A stretch of DNA of 64,000 nt from Pleomorphomonas carboxyditropha (GCF_002770725.1 NZ_NQVN01000003.1:1-64000); one strand, 5' to 3'; shown: positions 38,315-48,946, counted from the first letter of the stretch. Numbers and translations: made by a program. The notes: generated by a model from the sequence alone, not told the origin.

Positions 38315-39449
38315 GGTTCGCCTCCTTGGACCACAGTGAGGCTGCCTCGCTTCGGGTCACAGACAATGCCGACCAATCAACGCCTTGGAGCCAATCGTTC
38401 CCGTTTTTGCTTACTCCGGCCTCTTCCAGATGAGCAGCGATGAATGCTTCGGCCTGCATGAGCCACCTTCGGACAGCATCTTCCTTACTAGGAATCAGCA
38501 GGATTTCAGAGACGCTGCTGGCATTCAGCCCGTCCACACGGATAAGCAGAAAAATGCGCCGCCACAAACGCGGCATGTCCTTCAGCAGGTCGAATGCAAA
38601 AGCGAACTCGCTCGACCGATCAATCAGCTCCTCCTGTTCCGCGATCGTTGCGACATCGGGATGCTGACTGCCAGCGAAGATATCGGCCAGCTTGAGTGTG
38701 TCATCGGGCTGATAAAATTCGAAGATTTCCTCTTCCACCATGGCCTCGGCGACGTCCTGGGCATCCGGTTCGACCGGCGCGTCCAGAGAAACGAATTCGC
38801 CAAATTGCCGGCTGCTTGCCACTTCGTTATCCAGGACGGCGAACAGATGCTTCAAAAGACCGGTGTAAGCCTCTTTTTCCCCCGGCACGGATTGCCATTC
38901 CACCTCAGCTCGGACAATCGCTTCATCCACCACGTCGCGCAGCGTCGGATAATCGCGCGGTAAATCGCCGACGGCCCGCAGATAAGCCAGCTCACGCCTT
39001 GCGACAGCCTCAAGTTTCGACAGTAGAGGCATTCGGGTCTCTTTGGCCTCATGGGCGGCTGACGCGGGTTTTGCAGCAATTCGCACCTTGAGCTCGCGCA
39101 AGCGCTCGCGTCGTGCTTTGCGCTTGATTTGATCCTGAGCATGCAGTCGGTCAAAATGCTTCTTGGCCTGACGGAACAACGACTGTGCGAGCATCTGCGC
39201 GAGGGGCGTCAGCTCGTCATGTGATGCAGTAACGCTGACAATCTTTTTGCCGGGCAGGTGCATATAGCCACTGGCCAGAAATTGCCGCTTGATCTTGTCG
39301 CGATCAAGGACGATTTGAAGTTGCGCTGAATCTTTAGTGTGTTTGTCGAGCAATGGCTTGAGGGCGTGCTCGATCACATTTCCCAAAGCTCTCTGCCAAG
39401 GTTCATGAAACTCTTTGTCGATAGCTCGATAGCTATATTGCATCTGCAT
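38304..39449 (-). CDS. LHR protein with HPF/RaiA-like and sigma-70-like regions
   Basis: 381 residues from the ATG at 39449 (GAAGGAG upstream). No firm family assignment. By eye, residues about 10-110 look like a hibernation-promoting-factor fold: helix, strand LQIVLDRDK, strand, KKIVSVTASHDELTPLAQMLAQSLFRQAKKHFDRL, then a basic tail. Residues about 140-230 (RRELAYLRAVGDLPRDYPTLRDVVDEAIVRAE) recall sigma region 2. Residues about 205-350 hold a SLDAPVEPD acidic stretch and RRIFLLIRVDGLNASSVSEILLIPSKEDAVRRWL, like sigma region 4. It is the LHR gene usually listed as hypothetical between hdeD and trx. Confidence 0.7.
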   Translation of the reverse strand: MQMQYSYRAIDKEFHEPWQRALGNVIEHALKPLLDKHTKDSAQLQIVLDRDKIKRQFLASGYMHLPGKKIVSVTASHDELTPLAQMLAQSLFRQAKKHFDRLHAQDQIKRKARRERLRELKVRIAAKPASAAHEAKETRMPLLSKLEAVARRELAYLRAVGDLPRDYPTLRDVVDEAIVRAEVEWQSVPGEKEAYTGLLKHLFAVLDNEVASSRQFGEFVSLDAPVEPDAQDVAEAMVEEEIFEFYQPDDTLKLADIFAGSQHPDVATIAEQEELIDRSSEFAFAFDLLKDMPRLWRRIFLLIRVDGLNASSVSEILLIPSKEDAVRRWLMQAEAFIAAHLEEAGVSKNGNDWLQGVDWSALSVTRSEAASLWSKEANHEE

Positions 39450-39528
39450 GTATGACTCCTTCGATGTCATTTCTATGGAGGTATGAATCGAGGATGCTCA
39501 TATCCATAGAATTTAGTTTGACCCGCTC

Positions 39529-40140
39529 TTATCCCTGGCGCGTTTTGCGAAGACGCCAACTCAAGAACAAAAGCGTGACACCATAGACTGCCGCATAGAA
39601 GCCCAACAGCCAGCCTGCGGCCAGGAATGACTCGACCGGACGGGAAAAAAATATCCACAAGACGATAGCGCCAAGGACAATCGAGAGCAGTCCACTGAAG
39701 GCAAGCCAGATTTCACCCTTGATTTCTTGACGCAGCCGAACGGCGGCGGATATCTCCAGCACACCGGTGAAAATCGCCCAGAACCCCACGCTAGCCCATA
39801 AAAAAGAAGCCATGACCATCGTGGCGACCCAAGGAGCAACCAGGACGACGACGCCGGTAAGTATGCCGACAATGCCGCTGAACAGCAGCCAGCCCCAGCG
39901 CTCTTTTTTCTGGATATGGCGCACCGCTGCAACCAAGTTGAAAGCGCCATTGACCAAGGAAAATGCGCCGAACACTAAGGTCATGGCCAACAGAGCCGAT
40001 TGTGGCATCCAGAACGCAAGGGCTGCGAAAATCAATGCCAAGACACCGCGCAACGCAAAAATCCACCAATTTTCGGTCAATGAACACAGTGTTTTGGTGG
40101 GCTCATCCGCACTGGAATCGGTGATGGTGTCTGTATTCAT
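39529..40140 (-). CDS. hdeD: LHR HdeD-family acid-resistance membrane protein
   Basis: 203 residues with six membrane helices in three paired DUF308 repeats (WWIFALRGVLALIFAALAFW, LLFSGIVGILTGVVVLVAP, LAFSGLLSIVLGAIVLWIF). It has the HdeD pattern of a short acidic N-terminus and basic C-terminus (LSWRLRKTRQG). HdeD supports acid resistance in dense E. coli cultures by an unknown mechanism. AGGAGAT precedes the ATG. GC content here and in the yfdX genes looks lower than in clpK or ftsH. Confidence 0.92.
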   Translation of the reverse strand: MNTDTITDSSADEPTKTLCSLTENWWIFALRGVLALIFAALAFWMPQSALLAMTLVFGAFSLVNGAFNLVAAVRHIQKKERWGWLLFSGIVGILTGVVVLVAPWVATMVMASFLWASVGFWAIFTGVLEISAAVRLRQEIKGEIWLAFSGLLSIVLGAIVLWIFFSRPVESFLAAGWLLGFYAAVYGVTLLFLSWRLRKTRQG

Positions 40141-40236
40141 GCTATATCTCCTAAAGATCTAATGGGGTGAAAAAGCAAACACTCCTGAGCCAAGAGAGGG
40201 GCGCGACGCGCCCCTCTTACGCCCTATCCAGCGGTT

Positions 40237-41124
40237 TCAGAACAACTTGGACAGCTTTGCCTTGATTTCATCGAGCCAGCCTTTTCCGCCGCCTCCCCCA
40301 GCCGTCTTTTGCTTGACTTTCTTGAGTTCAGCATACAGGGGCTCAAAGTCCTTCTTCTTTCCATAGCCCAGCAGTTCTGCCATTTCCAACTGCTGCCGCG
40401 CTTCGTTCAATAATGTCTCCAGGCGCTCATTGGACGCTTCGCTCCGCTGACCATCTTCTACCAAGGTCTCGGCGCGCTTCAGGAGCAGCCTGGCGCGCAG
40501 GGCGGGCAGCGGATGCACGCTGCGCGTCTCGACCAGCGTGCTGAGCGCTGCCTGCAGCGCGGCTTTGGCTTCTTCAATCTTGCCCTGATCGATCAGCGGC
40601 ACGACTGACTTCACGGCTGCGGGATAGGACGCCAGAGGGATGTTGGTGACCGCGATCACGATTTCACTGGCCAGCAAAGCCAGCACGTGACGTGCCTGTT
40701 GCACCTCGCCATGTTTGAGGGCATCCAGCGCCTCGTCGGTCATCGCCTCAATGGTTTCCGTGTTGGCGAACAAGTCGTGCACGATGGTGCGCACATCAAC
40801 GGGGGCCAGGGCGAGCGTGGGTTCGCGCGCAACGATCAGCTCCAGCTTTCCCGTCACTTCGGCCAGCGTTGCCAATGCGCGTGCAGCGTCCTTTCCGTCA
40901 AGTGCGGCCAGCGCTGATTTGGTCAGCGCCAAGGCCGAGACGGCCTCATCGAGGACTTGTTTACGTTTGTCTGCCGCCTGCGAGTCCGTTTCCTTCTGAA
41001 CCTCAGGCTGTACCTCCGTGACGACTTCAGCCTTGGCCTCTGGACTGACAGGAAGGCTGCTTACCGCGGCCTGTTCGTTTATTTCTTTGTTCGTCGCATT
41101 GGGATTCGATGTTTGCTCATTCAT
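40237..41124 (-). CDS. yfdX2: LHR YfdX-family protein, no signal peptide
   Basis: 295 residues. The helical YfdX core runs from about residue 52 to 260 (DEAVSALALTKSALAALD, LALAPVDVRTIVHD, ALLASEIVIAVTNIPLASYPAAVKSV, ARLLLKRAETLVEDGQ, LLGYGKKKDFEPLYAEL). The first 50 residues are an acidic, Glu/Gln/Val-rich tail without hydrophobic core, so it lacks an export signal, unlike its neighbour. The end is Gly/Lys-rich (TAGGGGGKGWLDEIKAKLSKLF). YfdX proteins are linked to acid and antibiotic tolerance; mechanism unknown. Confidence 0.88.
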   Translation of the reverse strand: MNEQTSNPNATNKEINEQAAVSSLPVSPEAKAEVVTEVQPEVQKETDSQAADKRKQVLDEAVSALALTKSALAALDGKDAARALATLAEVTGKLELIVAREPTLALAPVDVRTIVHDLFANTETIEAMTDEALDALKHGEVQQARHVLALLASEIVIAVTNIPLASYPAAVKSVVPLIDQGKIEEAKAALQAALSTLVETRSVHPLPALRARLLLKRAETLVEDGQRSEASNERLETLLNEARQQLEMAELLGYGKKKDFEPLYAELKKVKQKTAGGGGGKGWLDEIKAKLSKLF

Positions 41125-41226
41125 GGTGATATGCCTCGTGTGAGTTAGTGAAAATAGGCGAATCTATTGGGGCTGACTGCGAACATCGCGAGACTGACCG
41201 ACCGAACAGTCGGCCCCTTCATCACC

Positions 41227-42141
41227 TCAAAACAGCTTTTGGAGGCGCGTCTTCAACTCGTCGAACCATCCCTTGCCGCTTTTGCCACCAGCCGACTTTT
41301 GCTCAATGGACTTCACATGATCGAAGATGGGTTTGAAATCCGCCTTCTTGCCATAACCCAGGATCTGCGCCATCTCGATCTCCGTGCGCACGGACGACAG
41401 CAAGGTGCTGAGCTCCTCGTTCTGCTTGGCATCGCGCTTGTCGGTCTCGGCCAGCTTTTCAGCTTTTGCCATCGCGGCTTCAGCCCGTAGCACGGGCAGA
41501 GGAAAGGCGACCGAGGTCACCACCAGCGTGTTCAGTGCTCGGGCGAGTTCCGCCTTGGCGTCGTCGATCTTGCCGCTGTCGATGAGCCGTGCGGCCGACT
41601 TGATCGCTGCCGGGTACGTTGCCATCGGCAGGTTGTCGGTTTCGATCACGATTTCGCTGGCCAGATTGGCGACGATGGGCCGGGCCTTTTGCAGCTCGCC
41701 ATCACCCAAGAACTCCCGAGACAACTTGACCGCCTTCTTCACCGATTCCACGTTGGCGTGGATATCGTGGGTGATGACGCGTACATCGACCGGCGCCAAA
41801 GCAAGTTTGGCGTCGCGTGCCAATACCAGTTCCAGCTTTCCGCTGGCCAGTTCCAGCGCAGCGAGCGCCTCCTTGGTCTTCTTTGCATCAAGGAGTGTCA
41901 AAGCCTCCTGGGTCTTGGTGAGCGCCGTGATGGCGTCCTGAGTGAGCTCAGCACGCTTTTTTTCGGCTTCCCGGGCGGCCTTGTCATCTACCTGTGGCTG
42001 CGCCGCCTTGGAAGCGGCAGAGGGTGCTGCAGCACCTGGGCTAGAACCTGCCGCCGATTGGGCCAGAGCCGGTCCGCTCAGTCCGACGACGACCGCCAGG
42101 GCTAGTGCGGAGAAGGTTGATTGGGGCTGTTTGATATTCAT
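41227..42141 (-). CDS. yfdX1: LHR YfdX-family periplasmic protein
   Basis: 304 residues with a signal peptide (FSALALAVVVGLSGPALAQ) and an Ala/Pro-rich linker. The YfdX core follows (DAITALTKTQEALTLLD, LALAPVDVRVITHDIHAN, IVANLASEIVIETDNLPMATYPAAIKSA, LLSSVRTEIEMAQILGYGKKADFKPIFDH). It ends KGWFDELKTRLQKLF like its paralog. It should fold in the periplasm. It is separated from yfdX2 by about 100 bases, and the two look like an old duplication. Confidence 0.9.
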   Translation of the reverse strand: MNIKQPQSTFSALALAVVVGLSGPALAQSAAGSSPGAAAPSAASKAAQPQVDDKAAREAEKKRAELTQDAITALTKTQEALTLLDAKKTKEALAALELASGKLELVLARDAKLALAPVDVRVITHDIHANVESVKKAVKLSREFLGDGELQKARPIVANLASEIVIETDNLPMATYPAAIKSAARLIDSGKIDDAKAELARALNTLVVTSVAFPLPVLRAEAAMAKAEKLAETDKRDAKQNEELSTLLSSVRTEIEMAQILGYGKKADFKPIFDHVKSIEQKSAGGKSGKGWFDELKTRLQKLF

Positions 42142-42163
42142 GATCTTGGGCTCCTAATTAAAG

Positions 42164-42620
42164 TTAGTTGACTGAGATTTCAATCTGTTTCGGTTTGGCT
42201 TGCTCGGCCTTGACAAGCCGCACTCCCAGCGCGCCGTCTTTCATCAGCCGTCACCTTGGTCGGATCAACGTTGTCAGGCAAGACAGAGCTGCGCACAAAG
42301 CGGCCATACGCACGTTCGATGCGGTGGAACTTCTTGCACTGCTTCTCTTTTTCCAGTTTGCGCTCGCCGCTGATGGTGAGCACGCCGTTTTCCGCGCTGA
42401 CGCGCGCGGCATCCTTGGGGACCTCCGGCAGATCCAGCTTGAGGAGGAATGCGTTCTCATCCTCGCTGATGTCCACCATTGGTGCCCAGTCCGCCGTGGT
42501 CATGGCTTCGTTGCCGGTACGGGCGCCCTGTCGCTGGGGTATTCGTCCGAACATCGTCGCCAGGCCGTTTTGCAATTCATCCAGTTCCCGGAAGGGGTCC
42601 CACGGAGTCAATGCAGACAT
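42164..42620 (-). pseudogene. hsp20: LHR second small heat-shock protein, frameshifted near the C-terminus
   Basis: Starts at the ATG at 42620 (AAGGAGAAC upstream). The alpha-crystallin domain is normal to about residue 115 (WAPMVDISEDENAFLLKLDLPEVP, GVLTISGERK, SVLPDNVDPTKVTAD). The expected VTADMKDGALGVRLVKAE continuation is present but in another frame: GATGAAAG near 42240 replaces what should be GAT-ATG-AAA-G. Read with the shift, the protein would end at the TAA at 42164-42166 with KPKQIEISVN. As read it ends at 42180 with an unrelated Arg/Ala-rich tail, losing the last beta strand and IxI-type tail. Either a real lesion or a base-call error. Confidence 0.75.
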
Positions 42621-42698
42621 ATCGGTTCTCCTTGAACAATGCCGGCGAATTGGATGACGCACCGAACAGAGCCGCCGGCTTACTCTGAATAGCGCCTA

Positions 42699-44528
42699 CT
42701 ACTTTTCGTTTCCATCAAGAACAAGTCCTTGGGTCAATTGAAGGATGTCGTTCTCGTCGAGCGTTTCCCGCGCCAGCAGTTCGCGCGCACAACGCTCCAG
42801 CACCGCGCGGTTGGTGTCGAGGATCCCGTAGGCGCGCTCGAACACGCCCATCACGATGTCGCGGATGGCCTGATCGATGCGCGCCTGGGTCGATTCGGCC
42901 ACCCGGCAGCCGCCGTGGGCCAGTTCCGGTGTATCGAGAAAGCGTGGCCGCTGCGCCTCGAAGGCGATGTAGCCCAGTCCTTCGTCCATGCCAAAGCGGG
43001 TGATCATGTCGCGGGCAATGTCGGTGGCCCGTGCGAGGTCATCGGCAGCCCCGGTGGACAGCTCGCCGAACACGAGCTTCTCGGCCGCACGACCGCCCAG
43101 CAGCACGGCGATCTTGTGTTCCAGATCGGCGCGCGTCATCAGGAAGCGGTCTTCGGTGGGGCGTTGCAGCGTGTAGCCCAGCGCGCCGATGCCGCGCGGG
43201 ATGATTGAGATCTTGTGCACGGGGTCGGTGCCGGGCAGCGCCAGCGCCACCAGCGCATGGCCCATCTCGTGATAGGCCACGGTTTCCCGCTCCTTGGGAT
43301 TGAGTACTCGGTTCTTCTTCTCCAGGCCCGCCACGATGCGCTCGATGGCGGCGGTGAAGTCCTGCAACTCCACGGCGGACGCTTTGCGCCGGGTCGCGGC
43401 CAGCGCGGCCTCGTTGACCAGGTTCGCGAGGTCTGCACCCGAAAAGCCCGTGGTCAGCGCAGCCACCTGTTCGAGATCGATATCCTGGGCCAGCGTCACC
43501 TTCTTGACATGAACCTTCAGGATGTCCAGCCGTCCCTTCTTGTCGGGCCGGTCCACCAGCACCTGACGGTCGAAGCGACCGGCGCGCAGCAGCGCCTGGT
43601 CGAGGATTTCGGGGCGGTTGGTGGCGGCGAGGATGATCAGCCCGACCGAGCTGTCGAAGCCGTCCATCTCCGTGAGCAGCTGGTTGAGGGTCTGCTCGCG
43701 CTCGTCGTGGCCGCCGATGGGGCCGCCGACGCCGCGCGCGCGGCCCAGCGCATCGAGCTCGTCGATGAAGATGATGGCCGGCGCCTGCCCGCGGGCCTGC
43801 TCGAACAGGTCGCGCACGCGCGCTGCACCCACGCCGACGAACATCTCGACAAACTCTGATCCGGAGATGGAGAAGAAGGGCACCGCCGCCTCGCCGGCAA
43901 CAGCCTTGGCCAGCAATGTCTTGCCGGTGCCCGGTGGGCCGACCAGCAACACGCCCTTGGGAATGCGCGCCCCGAGCCGTCCATACTCCTGCGGATTCTT
44001 GAGGAAATCGACGATCTCAACCAACTCCGCCTTGGCCTCATCGACACCCGCGACATCGGCAAAGGTGACGCCGGTGTTCTTCTCCATGAACACCTTGGCG
44101 CGGCTCTTGCCGATGCTCAGGAAGCCGCCCATGCCCTGCTTCTCGGCGAAGCGGCGGAACAGGAAGAACCAGACGCCGAAGAAGGCCACCGCCGGCAGAA
44201 TCCAGGAGAGCACATCACGTAGCCAGGTGCTTTCCACCACCCGCGCGTAAGGCACGTCGTACTTGGACAGCCGCTCGGCCAGGTCGGGTTCGACGCGAGT
44301 GGCCACGATGGTGGTCTTGCCCCGGCTGTCCGGCGATTTCAGGCGCCCGGTGACCGTGCGGTCCGACACCAGCACTTCGGCGACGCGCCCCTCGGCCAGC
44401 GCCTTCTCGAATTCGCTGTAGGGCACGGGCTCGACGGTCTTGGCCGCCTGCCAGTAGTTCTGCAGCGTCAGCAGCAACAGGCCGGCGACGATCCAGTAGC
44501 CAATGTTCCATTGATCTTTCTTTTCCAT
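42699..44528 (-). CDS. ftsH: LHR FtsH-type AAA+ membrane protease
   Basis: 609 residues from the ATG at 44528 (GAGGAAC upstream). Two N-terminal membrane helices flank a short periplasmic domain. The AAA domain has Walker [14 protein letters not shown] near residue 198, Walker [12 protein letters not shown], and [26 protein letters not shown]. The M41 zinc site is HEMGHAL near 420. It degrades damaged membrane and soluble proteins. It is an accessory copy; the host should also have its own chromosomal ftsH. Confidence 0.95.
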   Translation of the reverse strand: MEKKDQWNIGYWIVAGLLLLTLQNYWQAAKTVEPVPYSEFEKALAEGRVAEVLVSDRTVTGRLKSPDSRGKTTIVATRVEPDLAERLSKYDVPYARVVESTWLRDVLSWILPAVAFFGVWFFLFRRFAEKQGMGGFLSIGKSRAKVFMEKNTGVTFADVAGVDEAKAELVEIVDFLKNPQEYGRLGARIPKGVLLVGPPGTGKTLLAKAVAGEAAVPFFSISGSEFVEMFVGVGAARVRDLFEQARGQAPAIIFIDELDALGRARGVGGPIGGHDEREQTLNQLLTEMDGFDSSVGLIILAATNRPEILDQALLRAGRFDRQVLVDRPDKKGRLDILKVHVKKVTLAQDIDLEQVAALTTGFSGADLANLVNEAALAATRRKASAVELQDFTAAIERIVAGLEKKNRVLNPKERETVAYHEMGHALVALALPGTDPVHKISIIPRGIGALGYTLQRPTEDRFLMTRADLEHKIAVLLGGRAAEKLVFGELSTGAADDLARATDIARDMITRFGMDEGLGYIAFEAQRPRFLDTPELAHGGCRVAESTQARIDQAIRDIVMGVFERAYGILDTNRAVLERCARELLARETLDENDILQLTQGLVLDGNEK

Positions 44529-44555
44529 GGGCAATGTTCCTCGCAAGTCGTGCCG

Positions 44556-46007
44556 CTAGAGAATGGGGGTGAACAGACGGGCCACCCCGTCGCGCAAGCG
44601 GATGGCCAGCGGGCGGGCGCGCAACGCCATGGCCGATATCTCGTTCGATGCATCACGGGCGGCATCAAAAAGGGATTCCAGCCGCGTAGACAGCGCGGTG
44701 TCGTACACCTCCACATTGAACTCGAAGTTGAGGCGCAGGCTGCGCGCATCCCAATTGGCCGAACCCAGGCAGCACCACTGGCCGTCTATCAGCATCAGCT
44801 TGCTGTGGTCGAACGGGCCCGGCCGTTCGAAGATGCGCATACCGTGCTCCAGCACCTGCCAGTAGTGGGCGCGTGCGGCCCATTGCACCGTGGGATGGTC
44901 GCCGTTTGCGGGCGTCAGCACGTCGATACGCACGCCGCGCAACGCGGCCGTGCTTAGCGCCGCGATCATCGGCTGATCGGGCACGAAGTAAGGTGTCCAG
45001 ATGCGCACCGAATGCTTCGCCGCGCTCAAAGCGCCCATGAAGGTCCAGCGCAGCCGGTCCAGGGCCTCATCGGGACCGGCCTCGATGCCGCGCGCCCAAG
45101 AGGTTCCTTGCTCATCAGCCGTTGCGGGCGGTTCGCCCCAGAGACCCTCGTTGAGCCGCTCGCCCGTGGTATCGCACCAATCGTCGGTGAAGCACCGCAT
45201 CAGATGCGCAACCACCGGCCCGCGCAGACGAAAGTGCAAATCGTGACAGGCCCGGCCCGGCGCATCGGGCCGCCAATACGGGCTGAAGATGTTCATGCCG
45301 CCGGTGAAACCCGTCTCGCCATCGATCACCAGCAGCTTGCGGTGATTGCGCAGATGCGCGGCATGCAGGCGCGCGGGAATCAACGTCGGGTTGAACGTCG
45401 CCGCCGGAACGCCGGCGCGCTGCAAGGCGCGGTAGGCGCTGCGGGGCGTCCAGCGGGCATACACGTCGTCGATCAGCACCCGCACTTGCACGCCGCGCTC
45501 ATGAGCCCGGCGCAGCGCATCGACGAACTGCGCCCCGATGCCTTGGCTGTCGAAGATGTACGAGGCCAAGGCGACGCTGTACCGCGCCGATTCGATGGCG
45601 GCGAGCATGGCCGGGTAGGCCTGCTCGCCATCGACAAGCGGCTCGATGCGGTTGCCGCTGGTCAGCGACTGGCCGGTGGCGCGTCCCACCAGGTGGGCCA
45701 GACCGGCAAGCGGCGGCGATACAGCCTCGGGCATCGTGGGCGAGAGGTCCTGCCGAACAGCAGGATCTGCCCCCGGGAAGAGCCGCCGCGCCCGCCGCTG
45801 GTAACGGTTGATGCCGAACAGCCCATACAGCAGCGAACCGCCCAGCGGCAACAAGGCGATCAGCAGTACCCACAGCGTGGCCGATCGAGGGTCACGCTTG
45901 TAGATGACCGCGTGCCCCGCTGTGGGGATAGCGACCGCCAGCGACACGAGGGTGGCTGCCCATGTCAGCCCGTTGGGGTCGGACACGACAGCCTCCCCAT
46001 GACTCAA
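44556..46007 (-). CDS. LHR phospholipase D / cardiolipin-synthase-like protein
   Basis: 483 residues. Two N-terminal membrane helices (LVSLAVAIPTAGHAVI, LWVLLIALLPLGGSLLYGLF) are followed by two HKD motifs: HLRNHRKLLVIDGE near residue 218 and FDHSKLMLIDGQWCCLGSANWD near 397. This is the layout of bacterial cardiolipin synthases, so it probably remodels phospholipid head groups in the inner membrane under heat stress. Its ATG overlaps the clpK stop by 4 bases. Confidence 0.87.
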   Translation of the reverse strand: MSHGEAVVSDPNGLTWAATLVSLAVAIPTAGHAVIYKRDPRSATLWVLLIALLPLGGSLLYGLFGINRYQRRARRLFPGADPAVRQDLSPTMPEAVSPPLAGLAHLVGRATGQSLTSGNRIEPLVDGEQAYPAMLAAIESARYSVALASYIFDSQGIGAQFVDALRRAHERGVQVRVLIDDVYARWTPRSAYRALQRAGVPAATFNPTLIPARLHAAHLRNHRKLLVIDGETGFTGGMNIFSPYWRPDAPGRACHDLHFRLRGPVVAHLMRCFTDDWCDTTGERLNEGLWGEPPATADEQGTSWARGIEAGPDEALDRLRWTFMGALSAAKHSVRIWTPYFVPDQPMIAALSTAALRGVRIDVLTPANGDHPTVQWAARAHYWQVLEHGMRIFERPGPFDHSKLMLIDGQWCCLGSANWDARSLRLNFEFNVEVYDTALSTRLESLFDAARDASNEISAMALRARPLAIRLRDGVARLFTPIL

Positions 46008-48853
46008 GATTCGCCGCCCGCTGACTTCTTCTTGCGCGCAGGCTTGCTCGCGTCGCTCGGCGGCGTCTCGGCCGCGTTCGCGGCATCGGGCTTCTCAGGC
46101 TCGGCCGGCTTCGCGGGTGGCTCCTGGCGCTCGAAGACCACCCGTTCGGCCTTGTCGTCCCAGCGGGCGCTGGCGTGATCGGCCTTGCCGATACCGCCAC
46201 CCAGCATCTCGCGCGCCAGTGCCGTCTCCAGCTCGCTGCGGATCAGCCGCTTGAGCTCACGCGCGCCGAACTCGGGCTTGTAGCCTTCCTCCGCGAAGTG
46301 ATCGATCAAGGTCTGATCGAAGGTCAGCGTCACGCCCTGGCTGGCGGCGTTGCGGGCCACACGATCGAGCTGCAGGCCGACGATATGGCGGATCTCCTCC
46401 TTGCCCAGCGCATGGAAGACGATGATCTCGTCGATGCGGTTGAGGAACTCGGGGCGGAAGTGTCCGCGCAGCACGTCCATCACCTCGCCCTTGGTCTTCT
46501 CGTATTCCTCGCCGGCGGCGCCACGGGCCTTCAGCCGACGCTGGATGATGTCCGAGCCCAAGTTCGAGGTGGCGATGATGATGGTATTGGTGAAATCCAC
46601 CACCCGGCCCTTGCCGTCGGTGAGCCGCCCGTCGTCGAACACCTGCAGCAGGATGTTGTAGACGTCGGGGTGAGCCTTCTCGATCTCGTCCAGCAGCAAC
46701 ACGCTGTAGGGTTTGCGCCGCACCTTCTCGGTGAGCTGGCCACCCTCGTCGTAGCCGACGTAACCCGGAGGCGCCCCCACCAGGCGTGCCACGGTATGGC
46801 GTTCCCCGTACTCGGACATGTCGATGCGCAGCAGAGCACCTTCATCGCCATAGATGGACTCGGCCAGCGCCTTGGCGAGCTCGGTCTTGCCCACACCCGT
46901 CGGCCCGAGGAACAGGAAGGTGGCCACTGGCTTGCCGCCTTCGCGCAGGCCCGCGCGCGCCAGACGCACGGCATCGGCCACCGCGCGCACCGCTTCGTCC
47001 TGGCCCACCAGGCGCTCGTGCAGCCGCTGCTCCAGATGCAGCAGCTTCTCGCGTTCTTCCACCGTCAGCTCGTTGACCGGAATGCCGGTCAGGCGCGAGA
47101 CGATCTGCGCGACATGCTCGGCTTTGACTTCGGCGCTACCCGAGGCGCGCTCGCGTTCCCATTCCTCGACAAGCTTCTTGAGTTCGGCCTCTTTGGTCTC
47201 GATGTGCTTGCCCAGCTCGGCGGCCTTGTCGTACTGCTTGCGCGAGGCCACATAGTCCTGCTCACGCCGCAGCTGGTGCAGTTCGGACTCCAGCTCTTGT
47301 ACGGCCACTGGGCGGGCCGTGGCCGACAGCTTCACACGTGCGGCCGCCTGGTCGAGCAGGTCAATTGCCTTGTCGGGCAGAAAGCGGGCGGTGATGTAGC
47401 GGTCGGACAACTCGGCGGCGGCGATGATCGCGTCCTCTGTGATACTGACCTTGTGGTGCGCCTCGAACGTGTCGCGCAGGCCGCGCAGGATCATCATGGT
47501 CTGCGCTACCGTCGGCTCGGGCACCATCACCGGCTGGAAGCGACGCTCCAGCGCGGCGTCCTTCTCGATGTACTTCTGATACTCGTTGAGCGTGGTGGCG
47601 CCGATCAGGTTCAGCTCGCCGCGCGCCATCATCGGCTTGAACACGTTGGCCACGTCCAGCCCGCCTTCGCCGCCACCCTGGCCGGCACCGACGATGGTGT
47701 GCACCTCGTCGATGAAGAGAATCAGCTCACCCTGGTGCTCGGTCACTTCCTTGAGCACCTTCTGCACGCGCTCCTCGAACTCGCCGCGGTACTTGGCGCC
47801 TGCCACCATGGCGTTGATGTTGAGTTCGACCAGACGCTTGTCGCGCAGCGTCTCGGGCACTTCGCCGGCGACCATGCGCTGCGCCAGCCCTTCGACGATG
47901 GCGGTCTTGCCGACGCCGGGCTCGCCGATCAGCACCGGGTTGTTCTTCTTGCGCCGGGCCAGCACTTCGATGGTCGTCTCGATCTCCTGCGCGCGGCCGA
48001 TGACCGGATCGAGCTTGCCCTCGCGCGCCATCTTGGTGAGGTCGCGCGAATACTTGTCGAGTTCCGGCGTGTTGGTCGGCGTCTCGGCGCGGCCATCCTC
48101 GGCCCCTTTGCCGACCACCTTGCTTACCTGCTGGCGCAGCGCTTGCGGCGTGAGGCCGTAACGGCGCAGCAGGTTGGCCGCCAAACCTTCGCCTTCCTCG
48201 GCGAGCCCGATCAGGAAATGCTCCGGCCCGACATAAGAGTGGCCGAGTTCGTTGGAGGCCACGAAAGCACGGCTGAGCGCGTCCTTGACCCGGGGCGACA
48301 CGCCGATCTCGCCCTCGAACGGCTTATCGCCGCGCTTGGCTTCGGATTCGATCTGGCGCTTGAGGTCATCGACCTTGATCTTGAACTGCCCCAGGATGGT
48401 CTTGACCACGTCGCTGTCGGATAGCGCCAGCAGCAGGTGTTCGGTATCGACTTCGGCGCGCCCGAACTCTGCAGCGTGTCGGGCGGCCTCCTGCAATAGG
48501 GCCTCGGACTGTTCGCTGATACGGCTGGCGAGCCCACTGCCGCGACGGCGCGCGGTGCCCGTACCGGCCGGGGCGGGTTCGCCGAACGAGGCATCGACGA
48601 CCTCGTCGGTATCGGCCGCCATGGACGGTGCGTCGTCACCGATGCGGAAGAAGTCGCTGCCAAGGAAGTCTTCGAACAGCCCGCTGCGCGAGCCGAACAA
48701 GGCTTCCAGCGGTGAGACGGTGCGCTTTTGCTGGCGCACCAGTTGGCGATAGTGATCGTCACACAACAGCATGGTGCTGTGGCGACCATTGAGATTGGCT
48801 TCCACCCGCACCGTGGCGGGCTGGCCGCAGACTTGGCATTGTTTTCTGGCCAT
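46004..48853 (-). CDS. clpK: LHR disaggregase ClpK (ClpG-GI)
   Basis: 949 residues from the ATG at 48853 (AGGAGC upstream), the size I recall for ClpG-GI. N-terminus: a zinc-finger-like C6-x2-C9 and C31-x2-H34, then a Clp N-domain pair ([21 protein letters not shown]). AAA1: [16 protein letters not shown] short middle domain ([23 protein letters not shown]) is followed by AAA2: [20 protein letters not shown]. The C-terminal tail is Pro/Lys-rich ([10 protein letters not shown]...ARKKKSAGG). It dissolves protein aggregates at lethal temperatures and is the main heat-resistance factor of these islands. Confidence 0.95.
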   Translation of the reverse strand: MARKQCQVCGQPATVRVEANLNGRHSTMLLCDDHYRQLVRQQKRTVSPLEALFGSRSGLFEDFLGSDFFRIGDDAPSMAADTDEVVDASFGEPAPAGTGTARRRGSGLASRISEQSEALLQEAARHAAEFGRAEVDTEHLLLALSDSDVVKTILGQFKIKVDDLKRQIESEAKRGDKPFEGEIGVSPRVKDALSRAFVASNELGHSYVGPEHFLIGLAEEGEGLAANLLRRYGLTPQALRQQVSKVVGKGAEDGRAETPTNTPELDKYSRDLTKMAREGKLDPVIGRAQEIETTIEVLARRKKNNPVLIGEPGVGKTAIVEGLAQRMVAGEVPETLRDKRLVELNINAMVAGAKYRGEFEERVQKVLKEVTEHQGELILFIDEVHTIVGAGQGGGEGGLDVANVFKPMMARGELNLIGATTLNEYQKYIEKDAALERRFQPVMVPEPTVAQTMMILRGLRDTFEAHHKVSITEDAIIAAAELSDRYITARFLPDKAIDLLDQAAARVKLSATARPVAVQELESELHQLRREQDYVASRKQYDKAAELGKHIETKEAELKKLVEEWERERASGSAEVKAEHVAQIVSRLTGIPVNELTVEEREKLLHLEQRLHERLVGQDEAVRAVADAVRLARAGLREGGKPVATFLFLGPTGVGKTELAKALAESIYGDEGALLRIDMSEYGERHTVARLVGAPPGYVGYDEGGQLTEKVRRKPYSVLLLDEIEKAHPDVYNILLQVFDDGRLTDGKGRVVDFTNTIIIATSNLGSDIIQRRLKARGAAGEEYEKTKGEVMDVLRGHFRPEFLNRIDEIIVFHALGKEEIRHIVGLQLDRVARNAASQGVTLTFDQTLIDHFAEEGYKPEFGARELKRLIRSELETALAREMLGGGIGKADHASARWDDKAERVVFERQEPPAKPAEPEKPDAANAAETPPSDASKPARKKKSAGGES

Positions 48854-48946
48854 GCTGATGCTCCTGTAAAGATTGATCTGACGAGGCACCGCCGATCACG
48901 GTGCCTCATCTCTTTGTGGTTTTTGAGAAAAACGCGCTGCCCCGCG

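Noticed and set aside
46175-48424. Long plus-strand open frame opposite clpK
   Set aside because: It mirrors clpK codons (VGEPGVGKT region in reverse) and has no recognisable domain.
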